Positions 1 through 12,699 of a stretch of DNA of 64,000 nt are shown piece after piece. The translations under genes were made by a program, and so were the position numbers. This DNA comes from Parasponia andersonii. Its lineage: Eukaryota > Streptophyta > Magnoliopsida > Rosales > Cannabaceae. Positions within the stretch are counted from its first letter, which is position 1; every line of letters begins with the position of its first letter. Below the pieces are notes generated by a model. The model was not told the DNA's origin, ran no database searches, and saw only the letters and a program-made list of their open reading frames with translations. The DNA is taken from contig JXTB01000407.1 of assembly GCA_002914805.1 (NCBI GenBank), positions 129,505 to 193,504 on the forward strand, read 5' to 3'.

Positions 1-615
1 ATTGAGGTATACATGATTCCCAGCTGGTCGTTTGTCAAGTGAATGGCAAATATCAAGCAAGAGGAAAGAGAATGATGGCATATTTACAGGAGGTACAAAG
101 ATTATTTTCGACATTCACTGCCTATAATAATCAACTTCTTCCTCACATTAAGAATAATCGGGCAGATGCCCTAGCTAAACTCGCCTCAACAAAAGATACC
201 GAATTGCTAAAGGTGATCCCTGTCGAGTTTCTTACAAAACCTAGTATCGAAGCAGAGCCCTAAATAGCTATGACGGTTGATAAAAAATCATCGTGGGTAG
301 ATCCTATAATGAAGTATATACAAAATGGCGATCTCCCCGAAAACAAAAACGACGCAAAGCGACTTCGAATGAAAGCAGCTCGCTATGTTATCTGTGACGA
401 GAAGCTTTATCGAAGGAGTTTTAGTGCGCCGCTATTGTTATGTGTCGACGAAGAAAAAACGGACTACATTATGAGGAAAATTCACGAAGGAATATGCAGA
501 AATCATTCCGGGGGGTAGGCACTTGCAAACAAGATTCTAAGACAAGGGTATTTTTGGCCGACCATGAAGAAGGATACGATGGAATTTACTAGGAGGTGTA
601 ACAAGTACCAATCCA
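1..615 (+). mobile_element. Ty3/gypsy (Tat-type) fragment, RNase H to integrase start
   Basis: This is a decayed piece of a Ty3/gypsy element that continues beyond the left edge. Residues encoded at 39-263 match the end of the RNase H/connection region (RADALAKLAS motif). Residues encoded at 270-518 match the zinc-binding N-terminus of integrase (RRSFSAPLLLCVDEE, then IHEGICRNHSGG). The same stretches occur, more completely, on the minus strand at about 7700-8350, so the two belong to one family. Similarity stops around 600-630. It is a broken fossil with no LTR visible here. Confidence 0.85.
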
Positions 616-2472
616 TTCCAGAGATGGATCCCTCTAAAACCAACCTTCTATTGTAGATTCGATCTCGTTGAAGCTCTAGCCATGACTCTAAGAACGATCG
701 CTTTACCCCACTGGTTCTGTTGAGCCGGTCTTCATCCTTGTTCCTACATCATCTATGAATTAAACCCCAAATTTCCCACACCTCACCAGAGACCATAGAT
801 AGATCTTCGAGAAGGGTTGCTTCTGTTGCAGGCTTCCGCCATGGACGAATCTCAGAGAAGTCGGGTTTCTTAATGTGAGAGAGAGAGAGGGGTACGACTC
901 TTGAGAAAAGGATTTAAAAAATAAAATATAACATATGTAAAAAGAGGTGGTATATTTCAAATATAGAGTCAGGATAAATTCAAGAAAAAGTGGGGGACGA
1001 GACTTTTCAATCATTTCATGATTTTACCATAGAAGACCTAATTCCTCAATATAATTAATCACAGACCAAAGATTACCATTTAAGGGGGCTATTGAAGTAA
1101 TCCTCCTTTTTGTATGGTTCTATGGAGGATACTAATTGGCAATTTTAAAGAGAAAAACGTCTTCATTTGGAAAAAAAAAAAAATTCAACTTCAATTTTGA
1201 TCTTACATACAAATTAGGTGATATTTGATAGAAATATAAAAAATGAAAGTTTTAATTATTTTGGAAAGAAAATTATAGGTTTATTTGATATTAATGAAAA
1301 GCTTTGGGTTTTTTTATTTGTCTTTTTAATTTTTTAATTATGTTTTATAGATAATATCCAGCATTTAAATGATAATAACTTTGTTAAAACCCTATTTTTA
1401 AGGAAGGGTGCTATGGCAACTTCACTAAATTTCCCATTTAAAATGGTGGAAAATAAGTTTAATTCCTCGAGAAATATACCAAGGGTTGGCTTTGCACCCG
1501 AGTCCAATTTTGACATATAAGGACTCCATCCTAGCTAAATTTGATGTTCCAGATTTGATGACGAGGTCTGTTTGCTTTAGGACAATTGACGGAGAGGCGA
1601 AACTTAAAACAAAGGATCTAACTTAGCATATCTAACTGAACAACAGAGGATTCCACGAGCATTAGTAGCTAGGCCTAGCTACTTCCGGTCAGAAAGGATT
1701 TCAATTACTTGGTTTCTATATATAGACGTTTTGATTAAAATCATGCATATTGTGAAACTTAAAACAGAAAGTGTGGTTTATCTTGGATTAGATTGTTTTA
1801 GTTGATTATTTGATAGATTTGAGAATTATTTGATTATTTTGAATTGTCCTAAGATTGGTATACATAATTTCATTTTTAATTGCATGTTTATTTTTTATTT
1901 TTTAAAGAAATACATGCATTATGCTCCTCAATTTTAGTCAATTAAAAGTAAATTTTAAAATATCATTTTAATTAAATCACTATTACATGATTATTTTGAA
2001 TACTAAAACATATGTTACATACCATAAGATTCACAATAGAAATTATTATATTATAGTAGTTTAGATAAATGACAAGTTGCTACGTTTTTAAGTGAAAGAT
2101 CTAAAAGCTTACGTAGAGTTTAGCTAATACACTATTAGGTAGTATTAGGATGATGGGTACTTTAACAAATATATTAAAATACCATAGTAAGAGAATGAGT
2201 GCTCACTTATCTTTATAGATTGATATTATGTAATTAATTTGTATGATTTTGATTATATTTGACATATATGGATTACATTTTATTTTGCAAGTACATATGT
2301 GGATTTGGGGATTTCATTAATCATATTAAGAAAAAACTAACAGGGTTTAATTAAATTGCATCGGTCTTGATGTTTACCCCCTATTATCCCCTCTTATGTT
2401 GTTAGTGTTTAGTGTGACTTGAATATTCTGGAGTAAAGTGATTTGGAGAAAAACTTGTTTCTATCTATAATA
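616..2472. other. AT-rich intergenic stretch, nothing recognised
   Basis: Between the gypsy fragment and the next LTR I see no convincing coding region. The first 300 bases are less AT-rich and hold a GA-rich tract near 880. They could be the edge of another repeat or a fragment of a gene 5' end, but I recognise no protein. The rest is AT-rich with homopolymer runs. Confidence 0.5.
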
Positions 2473-2477
2473 GTTAG

Positions 2478-3066
2478 TGTTAACGGAGGTTTTGTCAATA
2501 ATAAATTTAAGAAATTGCAAGATGTGGCTTCTGTATGAAAAGGGTTGATAAAATCAAAGCAAATAAAGAGACAAGAATTTTATAGTGGTTCAGTCCCGAA
2601 AAAGATGAGCCTACGTCCACTGTTTTTCACTATTTTCTGGAGAATTACAAGAATGTCGTTAAATCTCAAGGTCAGAATCCAAAAAGAGTACAGAAAGTAG
2701 TCCAAAAGTTTTTTATAGCAACACTGAGCTCTCCTTATATAGATGAGGGTGGCTTAATATTTCCTAATTTATAAAAATGAGTAAGTGTGTAATCAGAAAA
2801 TACAATTGAAGTAACAATATAATTGGGTAATAACTCAAATGGAATGATTGGTCGATCTCTATTCAAAAACTTATTTCCCTTTCTTTATATATTACTTGCT
2901 TGATGAAGCTTGATCTAGTTTCCTTTTCATACTGGTCATACTTAACTCATTCAAAGGAGGTCGTACTTCAATCAGAAAAATTTATATGCGACCTGACGCA
3001 TTCAACTTGGTTACTAACTTTCTCTTTTTGGCATTGACCAACATATAGAGTTTAGATCGCACAACA
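2478..3066 (-). repeat. 3' LTR of the Tat-type element
   Basis: About 589 bases, TGTTAACGG... to ...CGCACAACA on the plus strand. It is the left copy of a direct repeat with 12700-13281. Because the coding order is on the minus strand, this is the 3' LTR. The outer flank is the target duplication GTTAG. Confidence 0.93.
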
Positions 3067-6000
3067 ATTACTTCTCAGCTCCATTAGTTCTTTAGAACAA
3101 AATGGAGCTTCCTTCTCTGATAAGTACAAGCTTAAAAATGCGACAATATGACATAATCTTGAAATCTTCGAAGAGTCGGCAGTTCTCAAATCCTATCTTT
3201 TCAGAACCATGCGTACCTTTTCCTGACAGACGCAACCATGTATCACATTTTCTCAGGAGAATAGCAAAACTCGAGGAGGCTTCTCTGTTTTTCGTGCAAA
3301 CTCAAATCGAGACATTTCAAATTTTGAAAAATACTCATCTAATTTCAAAAATTAACCCCCGCGTGAATTTCAGCCATTAGATCCAAAAATTAAATGCCTA
3401 GATCTATGCCTGTGATTTGATGATGCTTGAAATATATATATATATATATATCACGAATCTATCCGCCTCTTCTTCACACCTCGAAACTTATTGCTTCCTC
3501 TTCCTCTTTCATTTCTTCTGAAATCCGAAATGTCCATAAGACAAATCCTCTCAGTGCTCCTATTCACTTTTCAACTCACACAAACTCACCATCTTCTCTG
3601 GCAACATCATCACCAGAATCCTTCAGGCAACATCTCGGTTTTTCAATCTCCGAAAAAAGGTTAATATACATTCTCTCTATTATTTATAGAATCATTGTTC
3701 TTTGATTTTCATAGGACTAGAGAACTCACATAGAGCTTATTTTTAGAAAGTTGAACTGTAGAATCATAAATAATCTGAACATAAACACATCCCCATGAAC
3801 TAAAAAATAGGCATATCTCAGAATCCCCCATGGATTTAACATATAAATTACTTTTAGAAGAATGATAGACGAACCCATAGGAGAAGTCTAAGATCTGATG
3901 TCTTGACGTTCGAAAAACAAAACCAGTCGAGTGACGAATTACTGAAGAGTTGCTCGAACAATTTTTGATGAATCTATAGATTGATTAGAAAAACTTCGAT
4001 GAATAGATTGTTGTCGATGCAATCCTAGGATTTGTGGCCCCAAATTGTTCGCATATAGCAAGGATACCTGATGCCCGCATAGAACTAAATACATCCTATA
4101 TTTCTTCTTTCAGATATCTAGTAGTGAGGAATTTAGCGAGGGGAATGCTTTCTCAGGAGAATCGTCCTCCAATACAAGTATTACCTCTATAAATCTCGAA
4201 AACTATCTTGAGTCACAACCTGAAGTAGAAATAACTAGGACCAGACAAAGTAGCCCTCACATAAGTGACCTCCCTTAAGACCAATGGCCTCAGCATATTA
4301 GGGATGCCCTTGCATTTGCAACGGGTTATAACTATGTAGAAGGAGATTGGTCATGTACCAATATAAGATCCCCCTTTCCTACCCACAAAGTTCAATCGAC
4401 CACACACACCTCCTCGCGGAACCGCCTCATTCTCAGACGCAGTTCTCATATGTGGTATCCACCTTCCACTTTATCCATATATAAAATCGATTGTCGATTA
4501 TTATGGAGTCGTTCTCTTTCAACTAACCCCATATACATATAGATACATGGTAGTTTGTACATATTATACAGAAAATTAGGTCTAGAATCCCCCACTCCTG
4601 AATAGTTGGCTTAGTTCTACCAAGTGAAATCAAACCTATCAGATTTTGGCTTCTTTTATGCGAGCAAGTTGTCAAATCGAGCAATAAAAACCATCCACAG
4701 AGTACGCAACAACATGGAAAAATGAAAAAATCCTTTTTGTCGCTTTGACTACCCGGATAACGGCTTCTTTCAAAACCCTGATAGGTAACATTCAGCTTAT
4801 AGCTCTCTCTATATAAATATATCAATTTGACTACATTCATATGTCATCGTAGATAATAGGGAATGTCCAGGACTCTCCAAAGAGCAGCTCGCAAGATTAT
4901 ATAAAATAAACAACCTTCCAATTGAAGAATTTGATTGGTAGAAGCTTAGGATAACAAAAAAATTAGTCACTTGCGGACTTTTCCCAAAGGGAGCTGCTCT
5001 TCCATATTCTGCCAACCATCTAAGTAAACCCTCGAGCTCCAAGAAGAAGCAGAGGAAACAAAAGGAAGTATGTGCCTCATCTTTTAAACCTAGGAAATGA
5101 AAAGCACCTGCCACTCCTGCTGCCCCAGAACCATCATCTCCAGAAGCTTCATCGCAACCAATTTCTTAGTAGCAAGAAGGTAATTTTTCTATTATTCCTT
5201 CACTTTGTTACATTACATAGCTCGCATACTAACTAATCATATTTGCACAGAAATGACAATTGGCGGCGAACTGCGAGCACCACCTTCAACACTGGGGTCA
5301 ATGGCACAGTCCAAGACACCAGACAGCACTCCTCCCTTCTCAACGAAAGGGAAAGAGAAGGTCGACATCTCAAAGAAGTGAAACGTTGCCTTCGAGGATG
5401 TTCCTATAAGCTCGTCTCCTCCTCAGCCTACTAAAATTGTAAGTCAGTCTAAGCCATCTAAGGATACAGCCACTTCTTCCGAGGGACCAAGCCAGGCTGA
5501 CAAGGACGAGGAGCTTTTCGCTCTCCTTCGCCAACTGCCAGAAAAAGCTGGCTTGAGCGCAGCCTTCATCGATTGTTTCACTACTAAGGATGGTTAGGAG
5601 AGGATGAAGCGACGACCAGCCAAGGTCACTTTCAGTGTTGCAATGAGGATGTTGGCAAACGTAAGCATCTTCTATCTTTACTCTTTGGCGCACTTTTCTT
5701 GTACTGATATGTGTTATATTTTCAGACTGCTGCAGCTACTATTTTGATGTATGACCCGGTCCTTGAATGAATGGAGAAGGGTGAAAAGGTTGAAGAAATG
5801 ACCCAAGCATTCGAGGACTTAGAGAAAATTCACGAAGAAGAGAGAAATTTCTTCGAGTCGGAGAAGCAGCAATTCCATGAGGACCTGGCCAGGGAAAAGC
5901 TCGAAAAGGAAAAGCTCAAGCAAAAACTTAAAGAACTTGAGAAAACCATATCCAAGCATCCGGATTTTCTGAAGGAGGTGACAACAGAGGCAGCTCGCAA

Positions 6001-6890
6001 GGCTATAAAAAAGTTCAGGGCCACTAAAGGCAAAGAGATCAAAGAAAAGGCTAGTGACATCGCCTCGTCGACCATAATATATAATATTTTCTGCGAGCTT
6101 CCGAATTTTAACTTTTCTATCTTCGGTGAAGATATGGTCAACCTTGTCCAGAGCTGGAAGGAAATAGAGGCTGCAACAAAAACTATAAATGGTGGAGCGA
6201 GCACATCTGCATAATTATTATTATTTTTTATGTTTATCCCTATAAAACAATTAAAACATATTGCATTGTTATATAAAAATTCATAATTTAAACAAGTAGT
6301 CAATTAAGCTATTGTGATTTGAATCCAACTAACTTAAAACGGGTTTTAAGTGTTAGTATAGATTAGGTCACTTAAGAAAACAACGAATATGAGTGATACA
6401 AACTCAAAACTGCTTTTCAAAAGTTCCACGGCAAAATAAAATATAGTAGTATATCACATCGAATAATGAATATTTTGCTTAGTTACTTTGTTGTTCAAGG
6501 AGGAAAATTACGTAATATGATATGCTATGGGATGAAGCAAGGAGAAAAACCTAAGATTTTAAGAAATTTTAGAAATTCGGCGATCTAAAATTCCAACCCC
6601 TCTAAATGAACATTTGCATAGTCCCTTAGGAAGCGAGTAGGAGATAACATTTTGATCCCACTGCCCCCCGAGTTTTATAGTGTTCAAAGACTGCCATAAA
6701 ACTATAAAAGATGAACCAAATAAAATCGAAGTAATAACCAAAGAAATATCTTTATTGATGAATGATGACGAATGACAAATGAAGAATGATAAGATGCCAT
6801 CCAGGTCATTGAAAATACATGAAGATTTATTGATAATAGCGACAAAGTTGTTCTGCATTCCAAGTATGCTCGATCTTTTGTCCACTAGTG
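3067..6890. mobile_element. Extra (non-pol) 3' region of the Tat-type element
   Basis: About 3.8 kb lies between the end of integrase and the 3' LTR. This insert-like region is typical of Tat/Ogre/Grande relatives and is where those elements carry additional genes. Minus-strand coding signal is absent here. The plus strand shows coding-like stretches, described separately. Confidence 0.75.
3431..6214 (+). pseudogene. Opposite-strand gene-like region in the Tat element (aORF-type)
   Basis: A gene-like region runs on the strand opposite to gag-pol. A (TA)n tract at 3431-3451 is followed by a pyrimidine-rich stretch, like a TATA box and 5' leader. Coding-like segments follow around 4110-4290, 5045-5180, 5251-5660 and 5726-6214. 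Two intervals have plant intron character: 5180-5250 (GT...TTTGCACAG with a CTAAC branch-like site) and 5661-5725 (GTAAGC...TTTTCAG). The last segment encodes a strongly charged coiled coil (about residues 1-70 of 5771-6214: EEMTQAFEDLEKIHEEER and similar) and then a non-coil tail. Known Tat elements such as maize Grande carry antisense genes here, and I infer this is a relative. It is decayed. Its function is unknown even in intact relatives. Confidence 0.6.
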
Positions 6891-6894
6891 TGAG

Positions 6895-8086
6895 CTAGCT
6901 TGTATGTCCTAAGTCGAATGACGGCGTCAATAACATATAGTCCTTCCTAAAAGGGTCCAAATACACCAGCACTGTGCTCTTTATTATCAAGTATAACTTG
7001 TCGAAGAACAAGATCACCAACTTTAAATTCCCTACTTCTGACTTTAGAATTATAATATCGAGCAGTGTGCTGTTGATATGATGCAATCTGAAGTTAAGAC
7101 TGCTCGTGCCTTTATTCCAAAGAATCGAGTTCAATCTTCGTTAGTGCATTATTCTGATCTTACTCATAAGCAGATCGTCGTAGAGAGCTCGCACTAATTT
7201 CTACTAGTACCATTGCTTCGTATCTATAAGCTAAAAAGAATAGACTCTTTCCAGTAATGGTTCATTGAGTGGTGCGATAAGTCCATAATACTTTAGGAAG
7301 CACTTCTGGCTAAGCTCCTTTGTGCTCTTCCAACTTGGGTTTTAGGTTCTGTTTAAGTATCTTATTTATAGCTTCGACCTGTCCATTGGCCTATGCATAA
7401 ATAACAGTAGAGAAGCTCTTCTTGATGCTTAAGTTGTCGCAGAAGTTACAGAATTCATCGCAGTCAAATTGATTCACATTATCAAAAATTATAGTATGTG
7501 GTATACCATAACGGCAGATTATAGATTTGTAAACAAAATCTATCATCTTCTTTGCGGAAATGGTACTCAAGCCTTCAGATTCTGTCCACTTGGTGAAATA
7601 ATCGACTATGACCACTACATACTTCAATCCACCTCGCGCCAATGGAAGCATCCCGATAATATCAATTCCCCATACTGCAAATGGCCATGGACTAGTCATT
7701 GGAGTTAGAGGAACATGTGGCATTCTAGGAATAGTTGCAAATCGTTGACATTTGTCGCACCTCCTAGCAAATTCCATTGTATCCTTCTTCATAGTTGGCC
7801 AAAAATACCCTTGTCTGAGAACTTTGCTCACAAGTGCCTGCCTCCCTGAATGGTTTTCACATATTCCTTCGTGAATTTCCCTCATAATATAGTGTGCTTT
7901 TTCTTCATCAACACATAATAATAACGGCAAGCTAAAACTTCTTCGATAAATCTTCCCATCATAGATGATATAGCGAGCTGCCTTCATTCGAAGTCGCTTT
8001 GCATCGTCTTTGCTTTTGGGAAGATCGCCATTTTGTAGATACTTCATCATAGGATCTATCCACGATGGTGTTTTGTCAACTGACAT
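6895..8086 (-). pseudogene. Integrase region of the Tat-type element
   Basis: The zinc-binding domain is visible (IHEGICENHSGRQALVSK, then CDKCQRF), followed by the catalytic core with WGIDIIGMLP and VVVDYFTKW-like signatures and a C-terminal part near 6950-7100 resembling the VGDLVLRQ motif seen in Tat integrases. Integrase inserts element cDNA into the host genome. Placement after RNase H fits Ty3/gypsy. It is a broken fossil. Confidence 0.88.
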
Positions 8087-8169
8087 GGTCAGTTAGGGCT
8101 CTACTTCGATACTTAGTTTCGCAAGAAATTTGACAAGGACCACCTTTAATAATTCTGTATCTTTTGTTG

Positions 8170-8990
8170 AGGTAAGCTTAGCTAGAGCATCTGCCCGAGT
8201 ATTCTTAATGCGAGGAAGAAGTTGAATGCTACAAGCGGTAAATGTTGAGAATAGTCATTGTACCTCCTGTAAATAGGCCATCATTCTTCCTCCTCTTGCT
8301 TGATAATCGTCGATCACTTGACAAATGACCAGCTCTCACTGTATACCTCAATCATCTTGGCCTTCATTTCTTGTGCGCTTTAGCCTAGCTATCAATGCTT
8401 AATATTCTACCTCATTATTCGATGTTAGAAATTTGAAACGAAGTGCACAATGAATATTATGCCCTTCAGGACTGATTAGCACTAAACCTGTACCGGCTCC
8501 ACTCTCATTTGACGATCCATCGACGTAAAGTTTCCATAATCTTTATAAATCTATAGCAGGTTTTTCGATCACTTCTATGGGAAGATTGACATCATACGTG
8601 AACTCTGCAATAAAATCTACGATAGCTTTATCTTTAATCGCAGTGTGAAGTTGAAAATTGATGTCAAATTAACTCAATTTAACGGCCCACTTAAGTAGTC
8701 ATCTTGAAGCCTCGGGTTTTTGCAGAACCTGCTTTAATGGAAAATTAGTGAAAATTTTGATGGAGTACGCATGAAAATAAGGTCGAACTTTCCTAGATGC
8801 GTCAATGAGTGCTAATGCCAACTTCTCTATCTCTGGATATCTCGTTTTGGCATCAAGTAATCTTTTACTTATGTAATATACAGGTCGTTGTATATTTTCT
8901 TCTTCTCGAATTAACGCAGCATTTATCATATATTTGGAAACAACGAGATACAAGTATAACTCTTCCCTTGAGTTTGTCTTCGACAAGAGT
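8170..8990 (-). pseudogene. RNase H region of the Tat-type element
   Basis: Minus-strand residues at 8699-8986 contain the YLVVSKYMINAALIREEENI and QRPVYYISKRLLDAKTRYPEIEK signatures of the gypsy RNase H (RT-connection) domain, with the second half, including the DALAKL-type end, at 8170-8400. This activity removes the RNA strand during reverse transcription. Decayed. Confidence 0.85.
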
Positions 8991-9149
8991 GGAGAAGAAC
9001 CCAGTTTTGTTTTTAATTCTTGGAATGCCTACTCACATTCTTCCGTCCACTCGAACCTCTTCGATCCCTTCAATACTTCGAAGAATGGTTGGTATTTATC
9101 GATTGACTTAGATACAAATCGACTCAGTGCAACCACTCTTTTCACCAGG

Positions 9150-9905
9150 CTCTGCACATCTTTGGGTTATGAGGGGATTGCATATCAATTAGTGCTTGCA
9201 TCTTTTGATGGTTAGCTTCGATGCCTCGCTGATTGACCATAAACCCCAGGAATTTTCCAGATCCTACTCCGAATGCACACTATTGGGGGTTCAGCTTTAT
9301 CTGATATTTCTGAAGAATTTTGAATATCTTATCAAGGTACTTGATGTGATCTTTAGCTTTCTTCAACTTTACCAGCATGTCATCAACATATACCTCCATT
9401 GTCTTGCCAATTTATTTTACAAACATCATATTGACAAGATGCTGATAAGTCTCACCTATGTTGATGAGTCCAAAGGGCATCTTCTTGTAACAGTACAATT
9501 CTTGATCAGTGATGAATGAGGTATGCTCCTCATCTAGCTCGTACATAGGGATTTGATTGTATCCAGAATACGCGTCCATAAAGCTTAAGAGTTCATGCCA
9601 TGATATCGCATCTACAAGCTGGTCGATTTTTGGAAGGGGAAAACTGTCCTTCGGGCATGCTTTGTTGAGGTCGGTGAAATCGAAGCAAGTTCTCCACTTC
9701 TCGTTGGGTTTCTTTACCAAAACTGGGTTTGCAAGCCAGTTCGGGTAAAAGATTCCCTGATAAATTTGATTTCCAACAACTTCTCTTCCTCATCTTTCAA
9801 TACAATGTAGCGTTCTGGATTCATGGCTCTTCTTTTCTGCCGTGCAGTCTTCTTTGTTGTATCTATATTAAGACGATGACATATGATATTTGGATCAATC
9901 CCCAC
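9150..9905 (-). pseudogene. Reverse transcriptase region of the Tat-type element
   Basis: Recognisable signatures are MVKKPNEKWRTCFDFTDLNK, ACPKDSFPLPKIDQLVD, SFMDAYSGYNQIPM and MPFGLINIGETYQ, all standard Ty3/gypsy reverse transcriptase blocks. The upstream part includes CHRLNIDTTKKTARQKRR, the usual linker before the polymerase. Decayed. Confidence 0.93.
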
Positions 9906-10166
9906 TATATTTGAATGTCGCCATGTGAAGATATCTAAGTTTGATTTCAGAAAAGCAACAAATGAAGCTCACACGGGTTCTTGAAGTTTCGCTCTGATTT
10001 TTAGAACCTTCAAAGACTTGTCAATCGACAAATCTTCCAAGTCTTCTATAGGTCCAGTCTTGACCTCTCCATCGATTTCTTAAGGGTCGAGGTCTTTGAT
10101 TGACATTTCGCCTGACGCTTCACTTGACGCTTCACCTGACGCTTCACTTAATGTTTCACCTTGTAG

Positions 10167-10586
10167 CTAGACCATCATTGTGCAAGGTACCACATCTTTT
10201 GCTGCGAGTTTTAAAGAATTATTATAATAAGTCTGCACGTCATATTGGTTGCCTCGCACTTCGCCTACTCCATGTTGAGTTAGGAACTTCATAGTGAGGT
10301 GGTAGATTGAAGTAACTACTCGAAGTTCCCTCAGTGTTGGTCTTCCTAGTACAGCATTGAATGCAGAGAGGCAATCTACAACCAAGAATTGGGTCATTAC
10401 TGTTGAAACCCTAGGATAAGTTCCAACGTTGTCCATTAACTCAATCATGCCCTTAGGCATTATGTTGTTACCAGTAAATCTGTAAAGTGGAGTGACAGTA
10501 AGCTTTAGGTCACTTTCACTTAACCCCATCTTCTTGAAGGTATCATAGTACAAGATGTCGATAGTACTTCCATTATCGACCAACAC
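10167..10586 (-). pseudogene. Aspartic protease region of the Tat-type element
   Basis: The segment opens with MLVDNGSTIDILYYDTFKKM. It is the retropepsin-like protease of Tat-type elements, where the active-site block reads VDNGSS/T. It continues with the FNAVLGRPTLRELRVVTSIY flap/C-terminal block that is highly conserved in this lineage. The protease would process the gag-pol polyprotein. Fossil. Confidence 0.88.
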
Positions 10587-10899
10587 TCACTATAGCTACG
10601 TGCTTCCATAATTGATCTTTATGACCAACACATCATTATACGATAATGGACCTCCCTTGCATCCTGCTCCGTGAAGGTAATATCCATATCTGGTACCCGT
10701 TGAAGCTTTTATGATCGCTGATCAAGGTACATGACATTGGTCAACGGCTGCTGTCGAGCTTCTCATGCATACCTATCTTGTGCCCTCTTCGAATCTCCAC
10801 CAACATGCGGTCCTCCAAAAATAGTTCACACTTCATGTTGAATTTTTGGAGGTCACTATTGGTTTTCTTCTTGCCTTTTATTGTTCTACCTGGTGTACT

Positions 10900-12450
10900 A
10901 CCGTAGCCGCCCTTCTTTAATTAATCTTTCGATTTCATCCTTCAGGGCATAGCAGTTGTTGGTATCATGTCCAATGTCATTGAGAGACTGGCAGAACTTA
11001 TTGGGATTGTGCCTCGCTCTATCCTGTTTTATCAGTTTCGGTTAACGATATCGCTCATGCTGGTTTGTGACCGCATAGATATGATCTATGGGTGCGTTCA
11101 GTTCAGTATAATTGTTGAATCTCATGGGAGCTCTTGCAATCTCCTACTTTTTCTGTTTTGGCTGCTTTTCAGTTGATTGTTTATTACTTCTTTTGTTTGA
11201 CTTCTTGTTATTATTGTTGCTGGTCGTGGTTGCATCTTTAGCAGCATCTTTTCCTCCTTCCTTCTTCATCTTATAAAGATTCTTGTGTGAAGATTCCACC
11301 CTCAGATACCGACCAACTCTTCGATAGAAGTCTTCAAGGGTTCTACATTCTTGCTCAAGTAACTCTTCCTAAAGTTTAGTCTCTAGTCACACCCCAGCCA
11401 TCATTAGAGCTAAAACTTCCCCTTTAGGTGAGTTGTTGACCTTCGCCAACTCTGAGGTAAAGCATTTGAGGTATGATCTTAGAGTTTCCTTCGGACCTTG
11501 CCGAATAGTAGACATACTGACAAGTGGAATAGTAAAATTCTTTGCAACTTGGAATTGCCTCAAGAATGCAGTTTGAAGTTATTGCCAGGACGAGATTGAA
11601 CCAGACTTGAATCCTCAGAACCACTTCTTCGCTGCTCCTGTGAGAGTTATATCAAAACATCTACAACGTATGAGATCATCGACATGATGAAGCTCCATCA
11701 GGTCACTGAAGTGATCTATAAGATCCTGTGGATCAGTTTTCCTATTAAAACTGTTTATGGTGGGAAGTTTGAATCCGGTAGGTAAGGCAGTAGCTTGAAC
11801 TTCCTTGTTGAATGGTGATTGACGATACCCATCAGTGAGCTCATTGTCCCATCCAGCAAGTGCATCTAATGCGATCCTCAAATTATGAACATCGACATTC
11901 GGAGAGAGAGCATTATCTCTTACTGGTGACAAGGGTGGCCTTTGGTTGTTATCACAATATATGGCACGTTGGTCAGGCAGGGTCTGCTGCGACCTTTGTG
12001 AGGATTCTAATGTAATAGTGCGACGAGATCGACTTCGATCATTATGATGTGATGTGGATCGCTCATGACTACATTATTATTCTAGGTGTTGTCTCAGGTC
12101 TGCAGGATTCTATCTCGACTTCTTACTAATCCTTTCAAAGACGCTCCTCGATTGACATTTTTCCTCGTTATTCAGACAATCATGATTGATGGTTACTCTC
12201 TGAGAAGGTTGTCCACGATCACGATCAGTGCTCAAACTCTCAGTACCAGATTCCAGAGGCAAGTCTGCGACCTTGCCTTTTCCCTTGGAGGTGCAATCTC
12301 TATGACGCTCCTGCTGGGCTTTATACTGGTCGCGGTTCCCTGTCTCTAGGATCTGAATTCCTCTCTTAGGTAGTTGAGCAGGGCATTCTTTGGGACGTTC
12401 GTGCTGTGGTAGAGTCACCATCTATTCCTCAGCAAGTCATTATAGAGAAT
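10900..12450 (-). pseudogene. Gag region of the Tat-type element
   Basis: The core retrotransposon gag domain is at 11615-11932 (residues LPTINSFNRKTDPQDLIDHF, ending ITLTGAAKKWF). A charged N-terminal part lies at 12110-12421. A single CCHC-like knuckle region near 10913-11014 includes GHDTNNCYALKDEIERLI. Gag forms the virus-like particle. Decayed. Confidence 0.88.
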
Positions 12451-12699
12451 CATTAATCTAATTAGTGATTTACTGAAGGTTCACCAATACATTCTCCATG
12501 CGACCCTGTCTCTGGACAATATTTTCTAGTATAGTCACAGCAGACTGATCTTGAGCAGAATCTACCTGCACAGCAGTAGTGCTTTGGGGTTAGTTTTGGC
12601 TAGTTCCGATGTTTCTGTTTGTATTTCTGGTGTTTGCTATTGTTAAAGAAGTGAAATTGACAAACTTTTTACAAGAATAGCCCTCCTTCTAGCACCAAT

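Noticed and set aside
3102-3380. 92-codon plus-strand frame just inside the 3' LTR
   Set aside because: No recognisable protein features, and it precedes the TATA-like tract of the antisense region.
5771-6214. Coiled-coil ORF as an independent host gene
   Set aside because: It lies inside a retroelement bounded by LTRs and target duplications, in the position of the known antisense genes of Tat elements.
5830-6303. 157-codon minus-strand frame
   Set aside because: Shadow of the plus-strand coiled-coil segment; Ser/Phe/Leu-rich without domain.
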